Source of the DNA: Apostichopus japonicus
Lineage: Eukaryota > Echinodermata > Holothuroidea > Aspidochirotida > Stichopodidae
Length of the DNA: 64,000 nucleotides
Reading direction: 5' to 3'
Assembly: GCF_037975245.1 (NCBI RefSeq)
Contig: NC_092568.1
Coordinates: 39,756,631-39,820,630, forward strand
The notes beneath the pieces were generated by a model that was not told the DNA's origin, made no database searches, and saw only the letters and a program-made list of their open reading frames with translations. This document shows positions 52,519 to 64,000 of the stretch, in pieces. Position 1 is the stretch's first letter. Each line of letters opens with the position of its first letter. The position numbers and the translations under genes are program-made.

Positions 52519-54344
52519 GTAAGTGTTGACGCCATGCACAATGTGGCATGAGGTTTACTTTCAAGTTTTAGATTAATTTCCATAGTGACATACGTTTAAG
52601 TAAACCAATACATAAATTGTTAAAATGAAAGGTAACATAAATTGTCATTTGATGTCAGTTGAGTCATTTTGTCACGTCCAATCCAATTGTGTACACTAAT
52701 GGGGAGCATATTGCACTTTTCACAGAGTAGTCAGCTCGTTGGACACGTGTGAATGAGGAATTATTCTGACACGAGCTAACACAGTGGAGTGGCAATGGAT
52801 GGGAAAAAAAGAGAAACGAAATGGATCTTGCTCCTTCGTTCTTAGTTGCTCTGAAAACAAGCAGAAGGAAACGAGAGAGTAGGGAGCAATTCCTGAATTT
52901 TATCTCTTACCTTAATTGAAACGCATGTATTGCATGTAGAGGGTCGAAAAAAACCCAATTATCTTAAACAATAGGTGCTATCTATAAATGATATACAATA
53001 TAGTCACTCTTTGATATTAGTCACACTTAATAGCTGTGCCTTATTGCACATAGAATATTCCAAACAAGGAATATAAAAATATATTTTGGGGTCATGGTTA
53101 GCAAAATGCCCATATAACTAACATAACTGCAGGTTAGCGGTCGTGTGCTTTGAGTTCTTCGGTAGAAAAGGCTTACTTTAATTTGAGCGCTTAATGTAAA
53201 GTACTGTAGGATCATCACCGCAGGAACTTTAAGTGTATAAGAGTAAATACTTACGGAAAAGTGGAAATATTAAATTAAAAACATCGAACATTAAAGTTTC
53301 CCATTACAGTACAGGATGTATGTGTTTGATGGAAAAATTGTGCGGGGAAGAAGAGCCTGGGTTGAGACCAGTACCTGTACTAAAGTGTAATAACCTATTA
53401 TTTTTTATTCTTAATCCTTAGCCTCAAAACAGTACATGTAAGTTGCATCAACTTTATCTGTTTAATCTTCCATGTAAAATCTATGTACACCATGTCCTTT
53501 GATACGCTAATCAGTCAGAGCTGAAGTCGAGTCAAATACATTGTTCAAGTTTGCGTGGGGACCCAAAGGAGACAGAGTCTGAGAAAAGTACAGAGTCCGG
53601 GGCACCACAAGTCCCAGTCCTAGTCCCACTTCTGCCCACACACCTCTAACACCATAACTATGTGTTGCTATGAGATATCAGAGGTGGCAGTTTAAGTAGG
53701 TAAGCGGAACTAAAGCAGCCTACATTATTCTCCTTTGGCTGTGTTATGCAAATGATGCGGAAAGATCATTTCATTATGACGTCTATGAAGGAACCATCCA
53801 TGACATGTGTTGAACTACGATTCACACTTTTGGTTGCTTTCAAGAAGGTAGGATTATATCATATGAAAACAAGTACATGTTACACAATTCATCATAAAAT
53901 AGCATTTTTTGGTTCAGTGTCTATGGTTTACACAGAGAAGGTACCTTCGAATAGGCGATATTACCTACATCACACCAAAATTTTACACGGGACTGGATAT
54001 TTGGTGAACATGCATCTATTAATTTTACTATTTTTGGCTAATTTGTTGTCACAAATAGTTGTACTCTGACCTCATAGACACAATTGAATCACTTTTTTAT
54101 AATGGAAAACAGTCTACGCTTCTCAACATTACGTTTGTAGTCCCATATGGTTCAGTTGTGTGTCATGTACTGTTCACCATCTAAATTGTACCTCTCGGAC
54201 TACTCATCCGCTCTTGCTAATATCAAATTTCACAAAAATTCCGACCATAACAACTTTACTAGTCATTCCAGAAATCACATGCTCCCTTTGTAATTTCTTG
54301 TTTATACAAGAATGCGTCAATGTCATAAAGAATAAATTTTAAAT
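52519..54344. other. Unannotated region, possible first intron before array C
   Basis: No array unit or recognised gene. The 107-codon ORF at 53746-54069 has no motif or favourable composition and is not supported. If the 52485-52518 exon is real, this would be intron up to the array. Confidence 0.4.
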
Positions 54345-56800
54345 TGAATGCCTCTGTAAATTCTTTGTTTTCATACACAATCTGAATGAATATTGAACTA
54401 TGAAGGGTATGAGTGAACCAGGTTTCGAGCCAAAAAAGGGGAAAGCTAAGGAATTACATGACGATTTGTTATTTTCTTTTATCTGTTCGTTTCTTTGCAA
54501 GGGGCTAGTCTTTATCGTGATTGACGATTGTAGATACGTGTTATTATTATTATTATTCCCCTTCAAAGAATCCACCAAGGATATCAATTCCTGTTGATTC
54601 TTTATGTTTCATTCACAATTTGAGTGAATAATTGTCACAACATTGGTAACGCACAATCTAAGACAATAACATGTCTATCGCTAATATGAAATGAACTATC
54701 AATGAAAATAGATCACCTGTTTTAAAATAAATTTGTAACTCTAACATTAACCATTCATTTTATCAGCTTTTGAAGTTAAGAGCCAGAAGCAGCAAAAAAA
54801 GCTAATGAGAACTAGTTGTTTCAAATAATAAACTGAAATTTTAGGATCACCGTGGTTGTGTTTTTACTGTTTTTCTCTATTATATACTGGTTATTACTTT
54901 TTTTCTTTCCATCTGTTCCATTCCTTACAGGTGGTTCGTATTTATCATGATTAACTTTTTTAAACAGTGTTTTTATCTTGTGACATAAGGGAATTTAAAA
55001 ATTCATGTTAATTCGTTAGTTTCATACACTATTTGAATGAAATTTTATAATTTTCACAGCATTGGTAACGCGAAATTTAATACAAGTTTAAAACCACGTG
55101 TATCGAGTACATAATTTGTAATGTCAATAAAGAGAGATCGACTGTTGTGATATGAATTTATCACTATAATATTTAACCATTGAAGATATGAGCTAGTGGT
55201 GTGATGAGCCAAAAACATGAAACACATTCTGTAAATGTAGTTGTTACAATTATATAGCTAACAATTTATAGTCACTGTGTTGCTGTTTTTACATTTTTCT
55301 CTATTATATAACTATTTGTTTTCTCTTCTTTCGATATATTCGTTTCGTTGCAGATGGTAAGTCTTTTTCATGATGAACGTTGGTAGATATATATATAATG
55401 ATCTTTTCCATTTTTCATAGAAGAAACAAGGGAAGTCAAATCCCTTTTTATTCTTTATTTTTAAGTGAAATGTGACAATTTTCACAACATTAGGAATGTA
55501 CAATTGAATACAATAACATACTTATTGATTACTTCAATTGAAATGTTAATGAAGATAATCCGATTGTTTGGAAATGAATTTGTAACTTTGATATTTACAC
55601 ATGAATGGTATAAGTGAACCAGATTTTGGGCCCGAAAAGGACAGCTAATGAAAACTAATTGTTTAACTTATTTAAAACCTTACGATTTAAAGTCACTGTG
55701 TTTGTGCTTTTACTGTTTTTTTTTCTATTATATGACGATTTGTTCTTTCGTTTGTCTATTCGTTTCTTTGCAGCCCGTTAGTCTTTATTGTGATTAATAT
55801 TTATAAATACGTGTTATTATTGAGTCCCCTTTTAATAAAACCAACAGGGATATAAATTCCTGTTAATCCCTAAGCTTCATTCACAATTTGAGTGAAATAT
55901 AATTTTCACAACACTGGTAACGCACAATCTATGACAATAACATGTTTATTGTTTACATGGATCGCCATGTCAATGCACATTTTCAATTGTGTTTAAATAA
56001 ATTTGTAACTATATCATGAACCATTGATGTTATCAGCTAGTGAATTTAAAGGCCGAAAGCAGCGGAAAAACTTAGAAAAACTGTTTATTTGAATTATAAT
56101 AAACTGAAATTCTAAAGTCACCGTGTTTGTGTTTGTGGTTCCAGTTTTCTTCACTGTTATATGACGATTTGTTCTCTCTTCTTCCTATATATTCGTTTCT
56201 TTGCAGGAAGTAAGTCTTTTTCTTGATTAACATTTGTAGATACGTTTTATTATCAATTTCCCTTTCAATAAACCCACCTCTTTCTGTTAATTCTTTATAA
56301 GTTACAAATTTTGAATGAAATATTGTAATTTTTACAACATTGATTATGCACAATCTTAGACATTAACATGTTTATTCATTCCATGGATCGCAATAAACAT
56401 CAATTAAGATAGATCGATTGTTTTTAAATAAATCTGTAACTTTACCATTAGCCATTGAAGTTATCAGCTAGTGAAGTTAAAGGCCGAAAGCAGCGGAAAA
56501 GCTAAGGAAAACTATTTATTTCATTTACAAAAAAGTAACATTTTAAAGTCACCGTGTTTGTGTTTTGACTATTTTTCTCGTTTGTGGAACAGTGTTATTG
56601 TCTATTATCGATTCTGTTGTCAATGGAGATAAAATGAATATTCTGAATGAAATTGAAACTACAGCATTGAAACACTAATGGTATGATCTACTGAGGAGAT
56701 GAGCGAAAAACAGGGAAAGGCTAAGGAAAGCTAGTTGGATCAGTTGTAATAAACTCATATTTACTGTGTTTGTGTTTCCAGTCTCTTGTTCCTATTATAT
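54345..56800 (+). repeat. Array C, block 1: five clear junctions and two lost ones
   Basis: The array restarts near 54345. The first junction (about 54501) reads TTTGCAA, GGG, GCTAGT and is dead at both sites. Next: 54931 GTG (TTACAG acceptor, weak donor GTTCGT), 55354 ATG, 55774 CCC (GTTAGT), 56207 GAA. At about 56580 a unit has lost the entire junction: the text passes from TATTTTTCTCG straight to TTTGTGGAACAGTG, whereas its relative at 57600-57680 keeps the acceptor, triplet and donor between these words. The unit cluster then continues to the next junction at 56842 GGG (GTAAGA). Confidence 0.83.
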
Positions 56801-58814
56801 GATGATTTGTTCTTTTCTTATTTCTATTCTTTTCTTTGCAGGGGGTAAGACTTAGGCTTGATTAACGTTTGTAATTATGTGTCATTATCTACTCCACTTT
56901 CAAAGCACCATGACTTCCTGTTAATTCTTCATAATTTTCACAGCATTGATATGGTACAATTAAATCATTCACATGTTTATCGACTGTATGACTGACAATG
57001 TCTTAATGAAGATAGAACGATTCTTCTGAAAAGAACTTTTAACTTCAACATTAAACCATTTGTGGTATAACCTAGTTAAGTGATGAGCGAAAAACGGAAT
57101 AGCTAAGGAAAGTTAATTGGATCAGCTATAATAAACTCTCATTCACTGTGTTTGTGTTTCCAGTTTTTTTTTTCACTGTTTTATGACGATTTGTTCTTTC
57201 TTCTTCTATATATTCGTTTCTTTGCAGGAAGTAAGTCTTTTTCTTGATTAACATTTGTAGATACGTTGTATGTTAAATTCCCCTTTCAAAGAAACCCACC
57301 TCTTTCTGTTAATTCTTTATAATTTACAAATTTAAATGAAATATTGTAATTTTCACAACATTGATCATGCACAATCTGAGACAATATATGTTCAATGATT
57401 CCATGGATCGCAATATACATCAATTAAGATAGATCAATTGTTTTAAAATAAATCTGTAACTCTATCATTAACCATTGAAGTTATCAGCTAGTGAAGTTAA
57501 AGGCCGAATGCAGCGGAAAAGCTAAGGATAACTATTTATTTCAATTACAAAAAAGTAACATTTTAAAGTCACCGTGTTTGTGTTTTGATTAATTTTCTCT
57601 ATTAAATATTGTTTCGTTCTTTCCTTCTTTCTATCTGGTCGTTTCTTTGCAGGCGGTTAGTATTTATCATGATTAACGTTTGTGGAACAGTGTTATTGTC
57701 TATTATCGATTCTGTTGTCAATGGAGATAAAATGAATCTTCTGAATGAAATTGAAACTATAGCATTGAAACACTAATGGTATGATCTACTGAGGAGATGA
57801 GCGAAAAACAGGGAAAAGCTAAGGAAAGCTAGTTGGATCAGTTGTAATAAACTCACATTCACTGTGTTTGTGTTTCCAGTCTCTTTCCTATGATATGATG
57901 ATTTGTTCTTTTCTTATATCTATTCGTTTCTTTGCAGGGGGTAAGACTTAGTCTTGATTAACGTTTGTAATTATGTGTCATTATCTACTCCACTTTCAAA
58001 GAAACCATGACATCCTGTTAATTCTTCATAATTTTCACAGCATTGATGACGTACAATTAAATCATTCACATGTTTATCGACTGTATGACCGACAATGTCT
58101 TAATGAAGATAAACGATTCTTCTGAAATGAATTTTTAACTTCAACATTAAACCATTTGTGGTATAACCTAGTTAAGTGATGAGCGAAAAACGGAATAGCT
58201 AAGGAAAGTTAATTGGATCAGCTATAATAAACTCTCATTCACTGTGTTTGTGTTTCCAGTTTTTTTTTCACTGTTTTATGACGATTTGTTCTTTCTTCTT
58301 TCTATATATTCGTTTCTTTGCAGGAAGTAAGTCTTTTTCTTGATTAACATTTGTAGATACGTTGTATGTTAAATTCCCCTTTCAAAGAAACCCACCTCTT
58401 TCTGTTAATTCTTTATAATTTACAAATTTAAATGAAATATTGTAATTTTCACTACATTGATCATGCACAATCTAAGACAATAACATGTTTAATGATTCCA
58501 TGGATCGCAATATACATCAATGCATATAGATCAGATGTTTTAAAATAAATCTGTAATTCTACCATTAGTTATTGCAAATATCAGCTAATGAGGTTAAAGG
58601 CCGAAAACAGCGGAAAAGCTAAGGAAAGCTATTTATTTCAATTATAATAAAGTAACATTTTAAAGTCACCGTGTTTGTGTTTTGACTTTTTTTTCTATTA
58701 AATATTGACTCGTTCTTTCCTTCTTTCTATCTGTTCGTTTCTTTGCGGGCGGTTAGTAGTTATCATGATTAACGTTTGTGGAACAGTGTGATTATCTATT
58801 ATCGATTCTGTTAC
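56801..58814 (+). repeat. Array C, block 2: GGG-GAA-GCG triplet of units, ~1.096-kb repeat
   Basis: Junctions: 56842 GGG (GTAAGA), 57228 GAA, 57653 GCG (GTTAGT), 57938 GGG (GTAAGA), 58324 GAA, 58749 GCG. The series repeats at 1096 bp. The last site has GCGG in place of GCAG, so its acceptor is probably dead. Three-unit higher-order repeats recur throughout array C with this order of donor subtypes (GTAAGW, GTAAGT, GTTAGT). Confidence 0.85.
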
Positions 58815-61800
58815 TGGTAATGTCAATGAAGATGAATTGATTCTTCTGAAATGAACTTGGAACTACAACATTTTACCATTAATGGTATGATATAGTGAGG
58901 TGAAGAGTGAAAAGCTAAGTAAAGCTAGTTGGTTCAGTTATAATAAACTCACATCCGTTGTGTTTATGTTTCCAGTCTTATCCCTATTATATGATGATTT
59001 TCTCTTTAATTTTATCTCTTCTTTTCTTTGCAGGCGGTAAGTCGTTTTCTTAATAAACGTTTGTAGATACGTTTCAATGTCTTCTCCGATTTCAAAAATA
59101 ACTACCAATTATAACGCTAATCTAAGACAATAAATTTTTTATTGTTTACATGGATTACCATTTCAAGGAAGATAGATATTTGTTTCAATTGTAGCTGTTT
59201 TTCAATTGTAGCTATTTGTTTCAATTTTAATAAAGTAACATTTGAAAGTCACCGTGTTTGTGTTTTGCCTAGTTTTCTCTATTATTTATTCTATTAAATA
59301 TTGTTTCATTCTTTCCTTCTTTTTATCTGGTCGTTTCTTTGCAGGCGGTTAGTATTGATCATGATTAACGTTTGTGGAACAGTGTTATTGTCTATTATCG
59401 ATTCTGTTACTGGTAATGTCAATGAAGATGAAATGATTCTTCTGAAATGAACTTGGAACTACAACATTTTAGCACCCATGGTATGATATAGTGAGGTTAT
59501 GAGTAAAAATCTAAGTAAAGCTAGTTGGTTCAGTTGTAATAAACTCACATTCACTGTGGTTGTGCTCCACAGTGACTCTTGTTCCTCTTTTATGATGATT
59601 TGTTCTTTTCTTTTATCTATTCGTTTCTTTGCAGGGGGTAAGTATTCTCTTGATTACAATTTGTAGATATATGTCATTATCTACTCCACTGTCAACGAAA
59701 CCATTACTTCCTGTTAATTCTTTATAATTTACACAGCATTGAGTACGTACAATTAAATCATTAACACGTTTATCAATTATATGAATGACAATGTCTAAAT
59801 GAAGATAGAACGATTCTTCTCAAATGAAATTTTAACTACAACGTTAAACCATTTGTGGTATAATCTAGTGAAGTGATGATTGAAAACGGAATAGCTAAGG
59901 AAAGTTTGTTGGATCAGCTGTAATAAACTCACATTCACTGTGTTTTTTTTTCCATTTTTTTTTAAAACTTTTATGTGACGATTTGTTCTTTCTTCTTTCT
60001 ATATATTCGTTTCTTTGCAGAACGTAAGTCGTTTTCTTGATTAACATTTGTAGATGCGTTTTATTATCAATTCCCCTTTCAATAAACCCACCTATTCCTG
60101 TTAATTCTTTATAAGTTACAAATTTTGAATGAAATATTGTAATATTTACAATATTGATTATGCACAATCTAAGACAATAACATGTTTAATGTTCCCATGG
60201 ATCGCAATATATATCAATGAAGATAGATCAATTGTTTTTAAATAAATCTGTAATTCTACCATTAGTTATTGCAAATATCAGCTAATAAGGTTAAAGGCCG
60301 AAAACAGCGGAAAAGCTAAGGAAAGCTATTTATTTCAATTGTAATAAAGTAACATTTTAAAGTCACCGTGTTTGTGTTTTGACTATTTTCTCTATTAAAT
60401 ATTGATTCGTTCTTTCGTTCTTTCTATCTGTTCGTTTCTTTTCATTCGGTTAGTAGTTATCATGATTAACGTTTGTGGAACAGTGTTATTATCTATTATC
60501 GATTCTGTTACTGGTAATGTCAATGAAGATGAAATGATTCTTCTGAAATGAACTTGGAACTACAACATTTTAGCACCCATGGTATGATATAGTGAGGTTA
60601 TGAGTAAAAATCTAAGTAAAGCTAGTTGGTTCAGTTGTAATAAACTCACATTCACTGTGGTTGTGTTCCACAGTGACTCTTGTTCCTATTTTATGATGAT
60701 TTGTTCTTTTCTTTTATCTATTCGTTTCTTTGCAGGGGGTAAGTATTCTCTTGATTACAATTTGTAGATATATGTCATTATCTACTCCACTGTCAACGAA
60801 ACCATTACTTCCTGTTAATTCTTTATAATTTACACAGCATTGAGTACGTACAATTAAATCATTAACACGTTTATCAATTATATGAATGACAATGTCTAAA
60901 TGAAGATAGAACGATTCTTCTCAAATGAAATTTTAACTACAACGTTAAACCATTTGTGGTATAATCTAGTGAAGTGATGATTGAAAACGGAATAGCTAAG
61001 GAAAGTTTGTTGGATCAGCTGTAATAAACTCACATTCACTGTGTTTTTTTTTCCATTTTTTTTTTAAACTTTTATGTGACGATTTGTTCTTTCTTCTTTC
61101 TATATATTCGTTTCTTTGCAGAACGTAAGTCGTTTTCTTGATTAACATTTGTAGATACGTTTTATTATCAATTCCCCTTTCAATAAACCCACCTCTTTCT
61201 GTTAATTCTTTATAAGTTACAAATTTTGAATGAAATATTGTAATTTTTACAACATTGATTATGCACAATCTAAGACAATAACATGTTTAATGTTTCCATG
61301 GATCGCAATATATATAAATGAAGATAGATCAATTGTTTTTAAATAAATCTGTAATTCTACCATTAGTTATTGCAAATATCAGCTAATAAGGTTGAAGGCC
61401 GAAAACAGCGGAAAAGCTAAGGAAAGCTATTTGTTTCAATTGTAATAAAGTAACATTTTAAAGTCACCGTGTTTGTGTTATGACTAATTTTCTCTATTAA
61501 ATATTGATTCGTTCTTTCCTTCTTTCTATCTGTTCGTTTCTTTGCAGGCGGTTAGTAGTTATCATGATTAACGTTTGTAGAACAGTGTGATTATCTATTA
61601 ACATGATATAAAATATTCCTGTTAATTCTTTATTTGCATACACAATTTGAATAAAATTTGATAATTGCACAACATTGGTTATGCAAAGTTAAATGCAAGT
61701 TTAATAACATGTTAATGGATTATATGAATAGCAATATCAATGAAGATATATCGTTTGTTCTGATATAAATGTGTAATTTTAACGTTCAACCACTAATGAT

Positions 61801-62160
61801 ATGAGCTAATGAGATGATGAGCCAAATCAGTGGAAAAGCTTAACATCCCTGTGTGATTTAATTATTTAAAGAAAATTCGTAATTTGAAGTCACTTTGGTT
61901 ACGTTTTTACTAACTCTTGTCTATTATGTGATGATGTGTTACTTTCTCTTTCTATCTATTTGTGTGTTATGTCGCAGGTGGTAAGTTTTTGTTTTTGTGA
62001 TTAACATTTGTAGATTCGTTTCAGTTTCTATTCCCCTTTCAAAGAAACTACCAGGAAAATTAGTTCCTTCAAATTCTTTACATCCTTATATATTTTGAGT
62101 GAAATATTACAATTTGCACAACGTTGATGACGCACAATTAATCAATAACATGTTTATCGA
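58815..62160 (+). repeat. Array C, block 3: nine junctions, first copy of a 3353-bp higher-order repeat
   Basis: Junctions: 59034 GCG, 59345 GCG (GTTAGT), 59635 GGG, 60021 AAC, 60446 TCG (acceptor TTTTCAT, dead), 60736 GGG, 61122 AAC, 61548 GCG (GTTAGT), 61978 GTG (acceptor GTCGCAG). Inside it a 1101-bp three-unit repeat occurs (59345/60446/61548; 59635/60736; 60021/61122). In this lineage the middle triplet is AAC where block 2 has GAA. Minus ORFs at 59895-60167 and 60996-61268 are repeat artefacts. Confidence 0.86.
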
Positions 62161-64000
62161 TCATGTGACTGGTAATGTCAATGAAGATGAAATGATTCTT
62201 CTGAAATAAATTAAACTACAACATTTTACCATTAATGGTATGATATAGTGAGGTGAAGAGTGAAAAGCTAAGTAAAGCTAGTTGGTTCAGTTATAATAAA
62301 CTCACATCCGTTGTGTTTATGTTTCCAGTCTTATCCCTATTATATGATGATTTTCTCTTTAATTTTATCTCTTCTTTTCTTTGCAGGCGGTAAGTCGTTT
62401 TCTTAATAAACGTTTGTAGATACGTTTCAATGTCTTCTCCGATTTCAAAAATAACTACCAATTATAACGCTAATCTAAGACAATAAATTTTTTATTGTTT
62501 ACATGGATTACCATTTCAAGGAAGATAGATATTTGTTTCAATTGTAGCTGTTTTTCAATTGTAGCTATTTGTTTCAATTTTAATAAAGTAACATTTGAAA
62601 GTCACCGTGTTTGTGTTTTGCCTAGTTTTCTCTATTATTTATTCTATTAAATATTGTTTCATTCTTTCCTTCTTTTTATCTGGTCGTTTCTTTGCAGGCG
62701 GTTAGTATTGATCATGATTAACGTTTGTGGAACAGTGTTATTGTCTATTATCGATTCTGTTACTGGTAATGTCAATGAAGATGAAATGATTCTTCTGAAA
62801 TGAACTTGGAACTACAACATTTTAGCACCCATGGTATGATATAGTGAGGTTATGAGTAAAAATCTAAGTAAAGCTAGTTGGTTCAGTTGTAATAAACTCA
62901 CATTCACTGTGGTTGTGTTCCACAGTGACTCTTGTTCCTATTTTATGATGATTTGTTCTTTTCTTTTATCTATTCGTTTCTTTGCAGGGGGTAAGTATTC
63001 TCTTGATTACAATTTGTAGATATATGTCATTATCTACTCCACTGTCAACGAAACCATTACTTCCTGTTAATTCCTTATAATTTACACAGCATTGAGTACG
63101 TACAATTAAATCATTAACACGTTTATAGATTATATGAATGACAATGTCTAAATGAAGATAGAACGATTCTTCTCAAATGAAATTTTAACTACAACGTTAA
63201 ACCATTTGTGGTATAATCTAGTGAAGTGATGATTGAAAACGGAATAGCTAAGGAAAGTTTGTTGGATCAGCTGTAATAAACTCACATTCACTGTGTTTTT
63301 TTTTCCATTTTTTTTTAAAACTTTTATGTGACGATTTGTTCTTTCTTCTTTCTATATATTCGTTTCTTTGCAGAACGTAAGTCGTTTTCTTGATTAACAT
63401 TTGTAGATACGTTTTATTATCAATTCCCCTTTCAATAAACCCACCTCTTTCTGTTAATTCTTTATAAGTTACAAATTTTGAATGAAATATTGTAATATTT
63501 ACAATATTGATTATGCACAATCTAAGACAATAACATGTTTAATGTTCCCATGGATCGCAATATATATCAATGAAGATAGATCAATTGTTTTTAAATAAAT
63601 CTGTAATTCTACCATTAGTTATTGCAAATATCAGCTAATGAGGTTAAAGGCCGAAAACAGCGGAAAAGCTAATGAAAGCTATTTATTTCAATTGTAATAA
63701 AGTAACATTTTAAAGTCACCGTGTTTGTGTTTTGACTATTTTCTCTATTAAATATTGATTCGTTCTTTCCTTCTTTCTATCTGTTCGTTTCTTTTCATTC
63801 GGTTAGTAGTTATCATGATTAACGTTTGTGGAACAGTGTTATTATCTATTATCGATTCTGTTACTGGTAATGTCAATGAAGATGAAATGATTCTTCTGAA
63901 ATGAACTTGGAACTACAACATTTTAGCACCCATGGTATGATATAGTGAGGTTATGAGTAAAAATCTAAGTAAAGCTAGTTGGTTCAGTTGTAATAAACTC
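62161..64000 (+). repeat. Array C, block 4: second copy of the 3353-bp repeat, running off the window
   Basis: Junctions: 62387 GCG, 62698 GCG (GTTAGT), 62988 GGG, 63374 AAC, 63799 TCG (dead acceptor TTTTCAT). Each is exactly 3353 bp after its partner in block 3, and flanks differ at only a few bases, so this is a very recent segmental duplication. The dead acceptor was copied too. The window ends inside a unit, so the array continues to the right. Confidence 0.88.

Noticed and set aside
53746-54069. 107-codon ORF as a gene
   Set aside because: No motif, no splice context and no composition bias; length is compatible with chance.
56072-63520. Minus-strand 90-codon ORFs reading MCII.VV.ITIFHSKF...
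   Set aside because: Antisense of array C units; conservation equals that of the DNA repeat, and the reading includes the antisense of the splice cassette.

Overview
The window looks like nuclear DNA of an animal, most likely a marine invertebrate. An echinoderm or another deuterostome is a guess from retroelement style, not a firm identification. It is AT-rich, has long (TA)n and (TG)n microsatellites, tRNA-derived SINE-like repeats, a decayed Penelope-like RT/GIY-YIG element, a decayed jockey-type LINE, hAT-like non-autonomous transposons, and animal-type splice signals. There is no long intact protein-coding ORF. Most 60-100 codon ORFs are chance readings of repeats or microsatellites.

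The dominant structure is a large direct-repeat array, all in one orientation. It covers about 1-22450 (broken by a TIR transposon at 9336-10587), about 29009-33395, and about 54345-64000, and it probably runs off both window ends. Units are about 270-430 bp, commonly 320 or 410-420. Nearly every unit carries the same + strand junction: a pyrimidine tract, TTTGCAG, then exactly three variable bases (six in three cases), then GTAAGT or a close variant. This is a complete 3' splice site followed, one codon later, by a complete 5' splice site. I located 91 such positions by eye; about 83 keep both the AG and the GT. The three bases are mostly GCG, GGG, GGT, GAT, CTG, GTG, GAA or AAC. The simplest reading is a tandem array of single-codon microexons, or of recursive-splicing ratchet points that each leave one codon behind. 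The alternative is a satellite that captured an intron-exon-intron junction and carries it passively.

A second family (copies near 25.52, 28.62, 30.88 and 36.30 kb) has the same logic with a longer exon: an acceptor, a 36-nt segment (26 nt in one copy), then GTA. In the two most similar copies the 36-nt segment differs at 10 of 36 bases, while about 184 flanking bases differ at 13 (hand count). The exon-like part changes faster than its intron-like flanks.

Regions: 1-22450 first array with nested higher-order repeats; 22450-25070 no recognised genes; 25070-29009 SINE, microsatellites, an inverted repeat with a hammerhead-like motif, the Penelope-like element and two family-B copies; 29009-33395 array with insertions; 33395-54345 mostly unrecognised sequence with a LINE fragment, hAT-like MITEs and two candidate exons, one (52485-52518) holding a start codon and a strong donor just upstream of the third array; 54345-64000 third array. 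One model is that the 52.5-kb exon begins a gene whose body is the third array, and that the first two arrays belong to a neighbouring copy. That is inference; RNA evidence would decide it.
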